DNA of 64,000 nt from Bicyclus anynana. Taxonomy: Eukaryota > Arthropoda > Insecta > Lepidoptera > Nymphalidae. The DNA is taken from NCBI RefSeq assembly GCF_947172395.1, contig NC_069083.1, positions 9,146,501-9,210,500 on the forward strand, in the 5' to 3' direction. This document shows, one piece after another, positions 1 to 11,361 of this stretch (within the stretch, counting starts at the first letter, position 1; the number at the start of each line of letters is the position of its first letter). Under the pieces are notes generated by a model. It saw only the letters and a program-made list of their open reading frames with translations. It searched no databases and was not told where the DNA came from. The translations under genes and the position numbers were made by a program.

Positions 1-115
1 GCTTCTAAAACCAGAAAAATGTATGGGAATTACAGATCCGATCAACAACTTTATCATGTGGCCGATAGCAAATGTCACTCCTATACATTTTTGAATTTTT
101 GAAGCTGTAGCGATT

Positions 116-312
116 GAGGTTTTCTTAATTGATCCTGGTCTGGCTGGTGGGGGGCTTTGGCCGCGGTTACTTACCGGTAAAGACCACCAAGCGATTTAGC
201 GTTCCGGCAAGATGTCGTGTAGAAACCGAAAGGGGTCCAGCATATAATGCGTCATCACTTATCAGGTGAGATTGTAGTCAAGGGCTAATATGTAAAGAAT
301 AAAAAAAACAAA
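116..312 (+). mobile_element. SINE family 2 fragment
   Basis: It contains GGTCTGGCTGGTGGGG, GCGATTTAGCGTTCCGG and GATTGTAGTCAAGGGC with an A-rich end near 300-310. The tRNA head and the middle third are missing. Confidence 0.8.
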
Positions 313-706
313 TGCATTTTGAAATGTTGCAACCGTTTGACCATTCACGCTTACATCATATTCCATGTCGTAATTAGAAAATACAAATACGATCTCAGAA
401 ATAAACAAACATGTGTCCGTATTCTTTTGTCTAGACGAGAAATTACACATTTTGATGTGTTTATCTTCGACAGTTTTATTTGCAGTTGAGAAGCTTCAGA
501 ATATTTATCGCATAAATCAAGTTTCTTGACGTCATGAGAGCAGTTGCTGGTTAAAATATATCTTCAATGCTATTGAATACATTTAAAGCGTTTCAAATGA
601 CGTTGGATATAGTTAAAACTGATATAATATTATTCCCATTGTGTTTATGTATATGAAATTGCCTAAGTAGAATTTTAAACATAAACGTAATATTAATATT
701 AGTCAC
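302..706. other. AT-rich, nothing recognised
   Basis: No open frame with protein character, no inverted repeat and no known repeat seen between the SINE fragment and the Helitron-like copy. 902-1049 is likewise plain. Confidence 0.6.
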
Positions 707-901
707 TAGTAGACGCCGCGCGGTTACACCCGCGTGGTTCCCGTTCCCGTAGAAATACGGGGATAAAAGCCTATAGCCTTCCTCGATAAATGCTATCTAA
801 CACTAAAAGAATTTTTGAAATCGGACCAGTAGTTCCTGAGATTAGCGCGTTCAATCGAACAAACAAACAAACAAACTCTTCAGCTTTATAATATTAGTAT
901 G
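707..901 (-). mobile_element. Helitron-like element, family A
   Basis: A reverse copy: CTAGTAGACGCCGCGCGG at the left and CTTTATAATATTAGTATGGA at the right. The hairpin arms are GCGCGGTTACACCCGCG with one change. About 195 bp, the same length as other family A copies. Confidence 0.77.
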
Positions 902-1049
902 GATTAGCGGGTGCCATGTGACTTTGCCGTGAAAACTTTGTAGGGTATATTATAAAATACTAATTATTTTAAACATAAATGGAATTCATCTCCCGTTTCT
1001 CTTTTCCACCTAGAAAATGTGAATATCTAAAAATCCGGTACCAACGTAC

Positions 1050-1345
1050 ACGTCATCATCATCACCATCATTATCAGCCGATGGACGTCCACAGCTGGAC
1101 ATAGGCCTTTTGCATGGACTTCCAAACAAAACTGTCTCGAGCCGCCAGCATCCAGCGGCTCCCTGCAACCCGCTTGATATCTTCGGTCCATCTAGTGGGG
1201 GGGTTGACCAACACTGCGCTTTCCGGTGCGGGGTCGCCATTCCAGCATAGCTATATCAGTGACTTTAGTTTCTGCGGATCTCTTCATTTCTGATTCGATC
1301 GCGCAGAGCAACTCCAAGCATAGCTCGCTCTATCGCCCGCTGAAC
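1050..1345 (-). mobile_element. RTE LINE 3' fragment
   Basis: This is a reverse-complement remnant of the RTE C-terminus and tail: CATCATCATC at the edge, then CAGCCGATGGACGTCC, CTGGACATAGGCC and CCAGCGGCTCCCTGCAACCC. It parallels 13330-13615 with deletions. Confidence 0.8.
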
Positions 1346-1574
1346 GTACATGTAATGTAATTAAAAGTGCCGTGTTATGAATACCTTATATACGAGTAAA
1401 TACGTATTACGTACACCTAGAAAGATTAAAGAACCCCTCCCTGTTTCCCTCCTTAGACTTATTTCCAATGGTCGTTCCATAGAGCGAAGGCTTAGACTGG
1501 CTATCTACCAACGACGCGACATATTTGTAGGTGCAATATAACGTTGTAAAATAATACTAATAATATATTTCCGA

Positions 1575-1770
1575 CTAGTTGACGTCACGCGGTTTCACCC
1601 GCGTGGTTCCCGTTCCCGTAGGAATACGGGGATAATAATTATAAAGCCTTCCTCGATAAATGGGCTATCTAACACTGAAATAATTTTTCCAATCTGACCA
1701 ATAGTTCTGAGATTAGCGCGTTCAAACAAACTAACAAAGAAACTCTTTAGCTTTATAATATTAGTGTAGA
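1575..1770 (-). mobile_element. Helitron-like element, family A
   Basis: A reverse copy: CTAGTTGACGTCACGCGG to TTTATAATATTAGTGTAGA, with the hairpin CACGCGGTTTCACCCGCGTG. A complete 196-bp copy. Confidence 0.77.
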
Positions 1771-2302
1771 TTTACTACTTTAAACTCATTAGTTAACCGA
1801 CTTCCAAAAAGGAGGAGGTTCTACGTTCGGCTGTATGTATGTTTTTTTTTTTTTTGATTGTGCGTTCGCCAATCAGTCGGTTAGTCCGTCAACTACGTAG
1901 ATTAGTATTTTTTTTACCAATAGAATAAAAGTCAAGTGCTGTGGTATGGTTTATGGTCACGTAACAATAATATTATCATAGAATAATGCTTGAGGTATCA
2001 GACGTGACTTGAATATTTTACCTATTAAAAGTACTAAAGATTTGTTGGACAATTGGTCTGCAATAGTTAATTATGGGCATCCCCCCCCCCCCCCCCTCCC
2101 ATATACGCCTATGGATAGCAGTGTAAAGCATATTTTTTAATATTTTCCTCAATATAATATGACAAATCATATCCGCAATCGCCTCGCAGCAACCCATTGA
2201 AAAACACCACTAAATATAACGTCAAAGTTCTCTAGCGAACGATTACCTAGAAGCAAAGAATATGTAATCTCGAAGCTAACCGAAGTAATGGGTAGGTACT
2301 AT
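1771..2302. other. AT-rich spacer with poly-C run
   Basis: It holds the AAAAAGGAGGAGGTTCT motif (about 1809), a T-run and a 16-base C run at 2081-2096. No gene seen. Confidence 0.6.
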
Positions 2303-2475
2303 ACCTTGGCAACTTCGTTTGTAACACTCCCGATGGTCCGCGCGGACCTGGGGGCCTGTAGCGATGAATGAAAAACCCACGACTGATGCACCTCACTTCC
2401 CCGCACGCACACCCGCGCAGTCTTTCCCCCCGTCGCCCGCATATCATGGAAGTATCATCAACGAACTTGCCAGAC
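2303..2475. mobile_element. Short GC-rich MITE, copy 1
   Basis: TTGGCAACTTCGTTTGTAAC at the left pairs loosely with AACGAACTTGCCAGA at the right. The interior has CCCGCGCAGTCTTTCCCCCC and CGTCGCCCGCATATCATGG. It repeats at 3425-3602. Confidence 0.72.
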
Positions 2476-2865
2476 TATGCAAAAATTTCAATGTGTGTTT
2501 GTTTAAGTTTGGACGTGGACCCACCAGTGACGTGCATAAGGTGTTGGTCAGGGTATGCACTAGTAAGACAATTTTACCAAACTAGGAAAATCTTCATTAA
2601 ATAAGCATTAATAAAAACATTTGCCAAGGTATGCAGTGCTTTAATGCATGTATGAAGTGCACGCCATTGGGACTCAATATGCTTCGGAGCAGCGTGGAGG
2701 GTCTATGCTACAAATCCCCTCTCCAATAAAAAAACTGTTAACGGAATCACTTTGTTCATTTCCTTTAACCATCATTACTGTCTATGTACCTAACTATTCA
2801 TCGCCATTTTGGAAAAGAAAAAAATGGTAGAAAATGCGTCAAAGCATATAATATGCACATTGCAC

Positions 2866-3190
2866 ATCATCATTATCAACCCATATTCGGCTCACTGCTG
2901 AGCTTGAGTCTCCTCTCAGGATGAGAGGGGTTAGGCCAGTAGTCCACCACACTGGCCCAATGCGGATTGGCTGACTTCACACACGCAGAGCATTAAGAAA
3001 ATTCTCTTATGTGCAGGTTTCCTCACGATGTTTTCCTTCACCGTTTGAGACACGTGATATTTAATTTCTTAAAATACACACAACTGAAAAGTTGGAGGTG
3101 CATGCCCCGGACTGGATTGGAAACTACGCCCTCCAGAATCGGAGGCAGAGGTCATATCCATTGGGCTATCACGGCTCATATATTGCTTGC
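2866..3190 (-). mobile_element. SINE family 1 copy
   Basis: This is a near full-length reverse copy: tail CATCATCATTATCAACCCAT at the left and tRNA-like head ending at CTATCACGGCTC. Flanking ATTGCACAT motifs may be its target duplication. The B box is degraded. Confidence 0.85.
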
Positions 3191-3424
3191 TATATTGCAC
3201 ATAGCAAGCGTTAAAATAAACAAACAAGAAAAGGTAATACGTATCCGTAGCTGTGACCAATGTTTTCGTTACGGTGCCAGATGATTAAAGTTTCGCTGTG
3301 TAATTACAGAAATAATTAACTTTTGATTATTCAAATACGTGCACGATTTTTTGCGAGTTCAATTACCCACATTTAAATTGTCTTATACGTGACGACTTGA
3401 TCATCACACTTCATTCACACATAA

Positions 3425-3602
3425 CACACTATAGCTTGACAACTTCGTTCGTAACACTCAGTGCGGGCCGGGGGGCGTGTAGCGATGAATGAAAACTCCA
3501 CGATTGATGCCTCACTTCCCCGCATGCACGATTTCACACCCGCGCAGTCTTTCTCCCCGTCGCCCGCATATCGTGGGAGTGTCATCAACAAACTTGCCAG
3601 AA
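3425..3602. mobile_element. Short GC-rich MITE, copy 2
   Basis: It is homologous in the same orientation to 2303-2475, including GTGTAGCGATGAATGAAAAC and CCCGCGCAGTCTTTCTCCCC. The ends are TTGACAACTTCGTTCGTAAC and CAACAAACTTGCCAGA. Confidence 0.72.
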
Positions 3603-3689
3603 TATAACAATAAAGGTCACAGTTTGTGTGTAGTATCTATGTATGTTTGTTACTCCTTCATGCAACTATTGAACCGATTTGGCTGAAAT

Positions 3690-3832
3690 TTGGAACTGAC
3701 TGACTCTCCAACTAGTCGGGAAAGACTGTCTTAGGAGTGGGTACGACAATAGACCAACAGGGCGGGGATCAAAACACCCCCCCTCAGTGATGAGTCCAAC
3801 CGCTCTTACCGTTGAGCTATTGAGGTTTATAC
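3690..3832 (-). mobile_element. SINE family 4 copy
   Basis: A reverse copy with GGGAAAGACTGTCTTAGGAG, ACCAACAGGGCGGGGATC and CTCTTACCGTTGAGCTATTG. It matches 36771-36905 along its length. Confidence 0.8.
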
Positions 3833-3925
3833 CTTAGATTATTACGATAGACTACTTTTTATCCCAGAAAATTACTAAATTAAAAGAAATAAATAAAATC
3901 AAAACCCAAGTTTTCGTTTTCGACG

Positions 3926-4200
3926 GCCGCGTGGCGCAGTGGGTAGTGACCCTGCTTTCTGCATCCACGGCCGTGGGTTCGATTCCCACAACTGGAAAAT
4001 ATTTGTGTGATGAGCATAAGTGTTTTCCAGTGTCTGTGTGTATTTATACATTATATAAGTATTTATATGTAGTATATAATTGTATATTAATATTATAATA
4101 TCAACTATCTTAGCACCCATAATACAAGCTACTCTGTATGCTTACTTTGGGGCTAGATAGTGATGTGTATTGTTTAAGTATATTTATTTATTTATTTATT
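3926..4200 (+). mobile_element. tRNA-derived SINE, family 3
   Basis: The head GCCGCGTGGCGCAGTGGG and B box GGTTCGATTCCC (about 3975) are followed by GATGAGCATAAGTGTTTTCC and TTTGGGGCTAGATAGTGATG. It ends in a (TTTA)n tract at about 4180-4200. A second copy lies at 23585-23822. Confidence 0.85.
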
Positions 4201-4480
4201 TTTAAATATCAAGATGGCGCCCCTAAAGCAACTATGACAGCAAACGTTAAATCGACTACTGCATTGAAAACGTCATCAATCCGCCATTATTACCCTTGTT
4301 AGTGTTGCATTTCTTGGGAGAGAATGAATATTATTTCGAAAGAATTAAAGTAAATTCGTAGATTTGTATAATCAAAAATAGTTTAAAAAAAATGGTTTCT
4401 TTTATTTCCACCAGGGTACAATGACTGATCCTGGGCTCCAGTTTTGGACCATCTCCTTTAATTCACAATCTGTCTAAATC
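4199..4480. mobile_element. Partial copy of the same hAT-like element interior
   Basis: It shares AAGATGGCGCCCC, GAAAACGTCATC, CCGCCATTATTA and the AGGGTACAATGA...CCTGGGCTCCA blocks with 4978-5580, in the same orientation. It lacks the SINE and shows no clear termini of its own, so it is a truncated neighbour copy. Confidence 0.75.
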
Positions 4481-4688
4481 TGGTGTTTCCGAAAGAAATA
4501 AAAACATAAAAAACTGTTATCGCGGGATCTTCTCAATTTCCTTAACTAGGTACCTAATTTATTGCAAGGCGGAAAAAAATATTAAGAAGATGTGACAGGT
4601 TGGAATAAGCCATTTCATTTGTGATTAAGACATGAGTGGACCAATTCTAATAACTGTGAGTAATATTAGTAATATTAGATACGTCACT

Positions 4689-5684
4689 CAGTGGCGTAGC
4701 TTGCCTTGGAGGGGCCCTGTATCAAAATTAGTTGGGAGGTCCAATATACGAGCGGCAAATCGCGAAGATCTCTTTAGCAGCTTTTCTACAGGAAGCACCA
4801 GATTAAGTGGGATTGTAAATTAAAGGAGATGGTTCCTTTTCAGGTCCACTCTTGTACCCTGTATCATTAAAATTTAAAAAATACAAGGATTTTATTAAAA
4901 TTTATTAACGTGTATAAATCTAACTAAATAAAAAGTAAAAATAAATAAAATAAAAACCTAAGTTTTTGAGTTATATCAAGATGGCACCCATAGAGCAACT
5001 ATGACATGACAATTGACAACAAACGTCAAATCGATTAATACATTGAAAACGTCATCTATCCGCCATTATTAACCTTGTTAATGTTGCATTTTTTGGGAGA
5101 TAATGAATATTATTTCGAAAGAATAAAAGTAAATTCGTAGATTTGTATCTAAATCTACATCTAGATCTACATCTAGAGCAGTGATAGCCCAGTGGATATG
5201 ACCTCTGCCTCCGATTCCGGAGGGTGTGGGTTCGAATCCGGTCCGGGGCATGCACCTCCAACTTTTCAGTTGTGTGCATTTTAAGAAATTAAATATCACG
5301 TGTCTCAATCGGTGAAGGAAAACATCGTGAGGAAACCTGCATACCAGAGAATTATCTTCATTCTCTGCGTGTGTGAAGTCTGCCAATCCGCATTGGGCCA
5401 GCGTGGTGGACTATTGGCCTAACCCCTCTCATTCTGAGAGGAGACTTGAGCTCAGCAGTGAGCCGAATATGGGTTGATGACGACGAAATTCGTAGATTTG
5501 TATAATCAAATAGTTAAAAAAACATCTTCTTTTATGTCCGCCAGGGTACAATGACTTATCCTGGGCTCCATACAATTTTGGACCATCTCCTTTGACTATT
5601 TTTTGTGTTCACACATAAGGAGCCCCTGAAGTTCGAGGGCCCCGTATCATTGATACGGCTGATACGGCGGTAGCTACGCCCCTG
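4689..5684. mobile_element. hAT-like non-autonomous element with 8-bp TSD, containing a SINE
   Basis: The left terminus CAGTGGCGTAGCT begins at 4689 and the right terminus AGCTACGCCCCTG ends at 5684. They are inverted repeats flanked by identical ACGTCACT (4681-4688 and 5685-5692). The 8-bp duplication and CAGKGGCGTA-type ends are typical of hAT elements. No transposase frame is present. A complete SINE sits at 5149-5485. A related sequence precedes it at about 4199-4470. Confidence 0.85.
5149..5485 (+). mobile_element. tRNA-derived SINE, family 1, full length with 18-bp TSD
   Basis: It is flanked by AAATTCGTAGATTTGTAT at 5131-5148 and 5486-5503. The tRNA-like head has an A box around AGTGGATATGACC and a B box GGTTCGAATCC (about 5228). 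The body contains AACATCGTGAGGAAACC and CTGCCAATCCGCATTGGG, and the tail is GGGTTGATGACGACG. This is the best reference copy of the family in the window. RNA polymerase III promoter boxes are inferred, not shown active. Confidence 0.9.
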
Positions 5685-5692
5685 ACGTCACT

Positions 5693-6509
5693 CTATACAT
5701 TTATGGATTTATTTGTTTAATCTGTGATCACCTCTCCAAAGTTTACAATATTGATTAGTATATCTAGCTGCATAAGGTAAACAATATTAAGGTAAGGTAG
5801 GTATAGTATGCACCTAACTTCGAGTCCATTTTCACTGTGCCGCAATTTTCAACAAAGTAAAGTGAGTTTCAAGTAGTAGTGATTAGATTGATTTTACTTT
5901 GGCGAAAATTGAACTTTTATCTTAATTTATGTTTATAAATATGGTCGTTAGAGTTAAAATATAGGTAAATATTAGCCTAAATCTGAAGAAATTCTGTCTG
6001 TGTGTGAAAATTACAAAAGATAGCAGGAAAATGTGTTTTAATCAAAAACATAATATAATATAAATATCTGATAATGAAATAGACAAATAAAAAACTAGTA
6101 ACAAAACACTTTTTCCTGTTAATTATGCGCAGATCTGCGTGTTGCAATTTCGGAGCAGACCAGAAACTTAGCACATACTATATCAACTATTATTAACTAT
6201 GCAATTACAAATAGTGCATTGAAACAGGTATATTATTAAGTTGGGAAAATGTATTAAGTATATAATCAGATAGTGATATAAATATTTTCAGTAAGTATCA
6301 AATTGCTAAGAGGAAAATTACAGCGAGCTAAAAATAGACTTTCCAGACGTGCAGAAAGAAAAATAAATGAAGTGAATACGTACAGTGTAGATAAGGAACT
6401 GGTCATCCGTAGGTTAGTTGAGTCTCATTGATGAGCACGCGCTCGCCTCATGCCGGCTTCGTGGAGCCGATACTCGTAGGGATCGATAGGTTCCACACCA
6501 CTGCGGTTG
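5693..6509. other. AT-rich spacer, nothing recognised
   Basis: No supported gene or repeat. A minus-strand frame at 5977-6174 is composition-driven. Confidence 0.55.
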
Positions 6510-6800
6510 TATTCATATGTTTTGCCCATATACTCATGTATATACGCAAACAGAAGGGTATTGTAGGTTTGAGGTGTCTATCTGTCTGTGGCACCATAGC
6601 TCCCGAACCGATGAAGCGATTTCAATTTATTTTTTTTGTATTAAAGGCGACTTATGTGTTCATGTGACATATGAAATCGGTTGAGCCGTTTAAAAGTTGT
6701 GGGGGGTGAAAGTAGGGAAGAATAACCGAATGTCTGCAAATATACTCGAATGGGATATCAAATGAAAGTGCCCTGAAAGATTGATGACTTGATCGAGAAT
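6510..6800. repeat. Interspersed repeat shared with 63620-63875
   Basis: Blocks CATAGCTCCCGAACCGATGA, GTTGTGGGGGGTGAAAGTAG and GGGATATCAAATGAAAGTG appear in reverse complement at 63620-63875. No open frame or clear termini. Confidence 0.7.
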
Positions 6801-6899
6801 GTAATTAATAATTTCATGACATTCGGCGGTTTTTCAATTTATTCCTATCACAGTGTACTTCAATTATTGTAGGTACATAATAATTATGTATTCTGTGTC

Positions 6900-6992
6900 T
6901 TTTGTAAAGACTATGTTAGGAGTGGATACGGCATTAGTCCAACCAACGGGTGGGAATCGAATCCTTTACCTTCCGGTGTTGAGATCCTTAAT
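6900..6992 (-). mobile_element. SINE family 4 fragment
   Basis: GACTATGTTAGGAGTGGATA and CAACGGGTGGGAATCGAATC match family 4 in reverse. The head is mostly lost. Confidence 0.65.
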
Positions 6993-7280
6993 AACAATTA
7001 AGTAAATGGTTTCACCCTCCATAGCCCATTCCTGCAATTTCTCGCAGATTTTCAGTACAAATCATAAAGTCGCTTCTACGCTTATAATCCCCTTTTACAT
7101 TTTAAAGGTGATTAATGTACGTACCAAATAAAAGACATTTAATTCAAACTTTCAACCCTTATTTCACCACATTCTGTTAATAATTTTGCAACAAAAAGTA
7201 GGCTTTGTTCCAAAGTCCCATTTATTTCAATATTTCATAAATAGGACCTTAAATGATAACGATGATTGATAACAGATATA

Positions 7281-7432
7281 AGTGATAATGACCAGAGCAA
7301 ACGACTTAACGTGAACTCTTAGTCCAAGAACGCCAAGTCCGTACTTGGCGACTTTGAAAACTAATACAAAGGTCCGTGAATTTGAATCCGGGACCTTTGT
7401 ATTCCCAGCTGAAAAACTAGTCATTATCAGTA
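7281..7432. repeat. Hairpin-rich MITE-like segment
   Basis: The ends GATAATGACCAGAG and AACTAGTCATTATC are inverted. Inside are two smaller hairpins: GCCAAGTCCGTACTTGGC and ACAAAGGTC...GACCTTTGT. No coding frame. Confidence 0.6.
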
Positions 7433-7617
7433 TAATATATACAGGCATAGGTACCCATTGTAGAACAAAACAAGCCTTCCTTTGTTTCGCCGTAGTCGGG
7501 CAGGTAGAGAGAATTTTAAATTCAAAGCGTAGGTAATTCCGTATACATACGGTTGCTTATTTCTCATAGTTTGTTTTACGATTTGGCGGATGAATGGCGT
7601 GTATTTATGTACACGCC

Positions 7618-7738
7618 ATTCATCATTACCATCACTATCAGCTGATGGACGACCACACCTGGGAATAGACTACCAAATACCAGGGTCTCGAGCCGCCAGC
7701 ATCCAGCGTCTCCCTGCAACCCGTTCGATGTCGTTCCA
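7618..7738 (-). mobile_element. RTE LINE 3' fragment, short
   Basis: It contains the CAGCTGATGGACGACC and GAGCCGCCAGCATCCAGCG blocks of the RTE 3' end in reverse orientation. It is truncated after about 120 bp, next to a Helitron-like copy that starts at 7750. Confidence 0.75.
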
Positions 7739-7749
7739 TGTATATTATA

Positions 7750-7960
7750 CTAGCGGACGCCCGCGACTTCGTCCGCGTGTAATTCAGTTTTTCACAAATC
7801 TCGCGGGAACCATGGATTTTTCCGGGATGAGAAGTAAAATCTATTTCCATTCCAAATTTCAGCCAAATCGCTTCAGTAGTCGCAGCGTAAAGAAGGAACA
7901 AACATACTTACACACTTTCACACTTACACACAAACTTTCGCCTTTATAATATTAGTATGA
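7750..7960 (-). mobile_element. Helitron-like element, family B
   Basis: A reverse copy: CTAGCGGACGCCCGCGAC followed by TTCGTCCGCGTG (terminal hairpin), then ATTCCAAATTTCAGCCAAAT, ending CCTTTATAATATTAGTATGA. It shares the TTTATAATATTAGTA terminus with family A but has a different interior. Confidence 0.75.
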
Positions 7961-8392
7961 TATATCCATGTATATATGTTCCATGTCGTCGCATCATGCA
8001 TCCATTTTAAATTTTAATGGCACCTTCATGGACAGGTCAATGTCATGTCGAGTCAAAGACTACCTCCACTCCACAAATGACAGTCACCACATTCGACACC
8101 AATGTGTTTCCTCAGTCCATCTCTAAAATAATAAAATTTTAATTGGTTAGGTAATTCCACAAATGGCTAAGCAAATATTATATCTAGGTACCTACTTAAT
8201 ATTCCACGAAATCATAATGAGATCCTCTACCATTTATAGTAGATTAAAAATAAAATTCAAATAATCAACATAGTTCTGTCTTCACAAAAACTTTTAAAAA
8301 TACAACTCTATTAGTGAGTAGATTCTACTACCGGTTTTAAAAAGCAGATTATACCGAGAAGAACAGACAAAGAAATTATATTGTCGATTAAA

Positions 8393-8588
8393 TCTATAAA
8401 AATATTATAAAGCTGAAGAGTTTGTTTGTTTGATTGAACGCGCTAATCTCAGGAACTACTGGTCCGATTTGAAAAATTATTTCAGTGTTAGATAGCCCAT
8501 TTATCGAGGAAGGCTATAGGCTATATATTATCTCCGTATTCCTACGGGAACGGGAACCACGCGGGTGAAACCGCGTGGCGTCAGCTAG
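8393..8588 (+). mobile_element. Helitron-like non-autonomous element, family A
   Basis: It starts TCTATAAAAATATTATAAAG and ends with the hairpin CACGCGGGTGAAACCGCGTG a few bases before CAGCTAG. A TC start and a 3' hairpin followed by CTRR, without inverted repeats or target duplication, are the Helitron signature. The interior has GAACGCGCTAATCTCAGG and ATAGCCCATTTATCGAGG. Confidence 0.78.
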
Positions 8589-8734
8589 TATAGATATATT
8601 TGGTCGACAATGTATCGTGGCGAGCATCTCAGGCACACAAATTCGTCTATATTTTATAGTAAATGCATTCCAATATCCTTCACTTAACGGCTTTCAAAGT
8701 TTCAACGCCCTTAAGCCCTGGGTACTAGAAAGAT

Positions 8735-9030
8735 TGTTATCGGCGTCTTGCGTCAGCTGAGTTCTATTTTTCCGTGAGACGGCTTGATTTTAGTTCGATA
8801 AGCTATTCGGGCCGATTGAAGCGAGTCGCAGCCAGCGCCCTCGTGACCCAAATTTCAGCGCCGACGTCATCAGGAAGTGCTGTTTGTGGGGCGGCGGCGT
8901 ACACTGACCCGAGCTTTCTACCCCCGTGTCTTGTTTTTTACTTTACTATACAACTTTTTGACGTTGTATACAAAGATTACTACACTAGGTCAGTCGAGAC
9001 CAGGGACAGTTGCGGATTTACCAGTAGCTA
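8735..9030. other. GC-richer island, possible promoter or 5' UTR exon
   Basis: A stretch richer in CpG than its surroundings (GCAGCCAGCGCCCTCGTGAC, GGGGCGGCGGCGTACAC) with CGACGTCATC and TTGACGTTG motifs and an arthropod-like TCAGT initiator at 8990. There is no matching ORF and no homology I recognise. It could hold the missing CMIP 5' exon or be another repeat. Confidence 0.25.
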
Positions 9031-9485
9031 GTATGCTAAGTAAGACTGGAGCCTAGGGCGGCAGATTTTAAGGGGCGGCATATTTGACCTAAAAAATGAA
9101 ACTTGAAAATGAAACAATATTTTTCGAGTTTATTCCTTAAGAATCGATTTTCATATATAGCCCCCGGTATGAAAAAAATATTTGCAGTAAAATTCGATGA
9201 ACGAACCATGTGCACGCTGTTGGAAGGCGCGCACGCCTGCAGCTTCTCGGTTGCGCACCTTTCAATTTTTAGGCGTTAGTATTGAGATGTCCATTGTATG
9301 TTGCAGGGCAACATACACCTATTTAGACAGTCGATCTGAAAGAGTTCACTCCATTCGTGCGTCGGAGCTGACACACACTTTTTTTTATTATTTGATGTAA
9401 ATTATATTAGGAGGCTAATAAACGTCGATACTATCCAAACTAATACATTTTAATATTTTATTCCTACTGTACGCTACCTTACCTT

Positions 9486-9590
9486 ACCTTATCAGCCGAT
9501 ACACGTCCACAGCTGGACATAGGCCTCTTGCATGGACATCCAAGCACAACGCTCACAACGCCAGCATCCAGCGGCCATAAAATGACCACA
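9486..9590 (-). mobile_element. RTE LINE 3' fragment, short
   Basis: It contains CAGCTGGACATAGGCCTC and CCAGCATCCAGCGGCC, recognisable RTE 3' terminal sequence in reverse orientation. Only about 100 bp remain. Confidence 0.72.
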
Positions 9591-10501
9591 CTGGGCATGC
9601 GGGTTGGTCATTCGCAGGGCTGGATTTTTCCGCCCCAGTGTCGCTGCTGCCCGACACCGGCATGTGCCATTTATAAAATCCAGCCAGTTGAGAATGGTTA
9701 TACCTATATGGTTATATAGTCGGTCGCCAGAGCCTCGTCAGTCGATCTGCAGGGTGCCCCACGAGCAGGTGAGATTGGTAGCTAGAGAGGCTGACTGGTA
9801 CTAGCCTCCCCCTTACACCCCACTGTACGCTACAGTTCTACTAAAATATTAAGATAATTGTATAACACATTTTAAGAGAATTATATTGTTTGCGTACTTA
9901 AGGCATTTCAGAATTCAGTAGGGGCTAAAAAAATTTAATAGCCTACTGGCGGCAAAATTGTAAATCGTCCTTTAACCAGAGATACACTACTCGCCTCGGT
10001 GATGCTTAGCGACTTTGGACCACAAGATCCTGAATGCGAATCTTGCCATTATAGCCATAAACATAACAGAAACCTTGAATAACTGATATATCTTCAGGTT
10101 ACGATATCCTTCTAACCGAACTAGGTAGATCGTTTCAAGAAATATGTTAACACAGAAACAACACGCAACGTGTCGCTGTTGAATAATAAAATTATATAAT
10201 GAACATCCTCATATATCTACCTAATGCGAACGTTGTAGATAACTTAGATTAATTCATAACGGTAAATAATATTACAAGCTTCTCCACCAAAGATACGTCA
10301 TTAGCGCTTCGAAACTGAGCCGAACAAATGTTTAATTTCATTTAGTCGCATAGTAAACAACTAAAGTTACTTATACAAATAATACCTAAATATTGTCTAC
10401 AATGTCGAGTTGTGTGTTCAAGAAATATAAAAACTATATACAAAAATATAATATAATGTAAGTAAACACAAAATTGTGATTTTGCGCTGATTTAGTAGGC
10501 A
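9591..10501. other. Spacer, nothing supported
   Basis: Moderately mixed composition to about 9840, then AT-rich. Overlapping frames at 9528-9804 cover RTE 3' sequence and show no domain. No gene called. Confidence 0.5.
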
Positions 10502-10736
10502 CGTATTAAAGGCAATATTATAAACGCGAAAGTTTGTATGGATGTTTGGATGTATATTTGGATGTTTGGATGTTTGTTACTCTTTAACGTCGCTTCTACT
10601 GAAGCGATTTGGCTGAAATTTGGAATGGAAATAGATTGTACTCTGGTTTGACTTTTTATTCCGAAAAAAATCATGGTTCCCGAGGGATTAGTGAAAAACT
10701 AAATTCCACGCGGACGAAGTCGATGGCGTCTGCTAG
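10502..10736 (+). mobile_element. Helitron-like element, family B
   Basis: From AATATTATAAACGCGAAAG to GGCGTCTGCTAG, with CCACGCGGACGAAGTCGATG before the end. The interior has an imperfect GGATGTTTGGATGTATATTT repeat. Confidence 0.73.
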
Positions 10737-11361
10737 TATCTAATAATATAAAATCGTTGTTGTCCACAGTGTAGTACTTTATGAAAAGTTTGTGACAAAC
10801 CTCAAAAAAAAAGGTTTGAGTCCACAAAAAGCTTATATCAGTACAATAAACGATGATTTTGACAGAAGGTTCGTTATCAAATACTTCGTATAGGTACATT
10901 ATACATTGGTCTTCTTTTAAGTACATTATGAGAATTTTTTTCGATCTCGAAGACCTTGTAACGCTAAACTTAGCTATTGATTAACCTATAAGGATATTTA
11001 CCGTTAATCTTTTTTCTTCTATTCAATGACAAGTTGGCCCTTAATTACGATCACACCAGCAGGGTTATTATGTGCCTCGGTGTACCATTCAAACATTCAG
11101 TCCCATAGTTTCTCATCGTATTTTCGTTTTTGCTATCATCTAACATTTTGTATCAATGAAACGGCATAGTTATTGTCATTTTACCTAAAGTGTCATTAGT
11201 ATAGCAGTGGTAATAGCAAGTAGTAACTTCATTTTACGAAAAACTGGTATTTACGTAATTTCGTTGAAATAATTATGTTAGACAATTGTGAACAAAAAAA
11301 ACTATAACTTGATGTGAAATGGCGCAGTCAAGATCATTTTGGTAAAATAACTATGTTAGAT

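Noticed and set aside
3926..3995. Possible tRNA gene (A and B boxes)
   Set aside because: No paired acceptor stem, and the same head continues into a repeated body elsewhere. It is a SINE head. The same reasoning applies to 5180, 15660, 36771 and 60583.
7590..7635. GTGTATTTATGTACACGCC inverted repeat
   Set aside because: A short palindrome at a junction of two repeats, with no further structure to support a feature.
7590..7949. 119-residue open frame
   Set aside because: It covers an RTE 3' fragment and a Helitron-like copy read together. No coherent protein.
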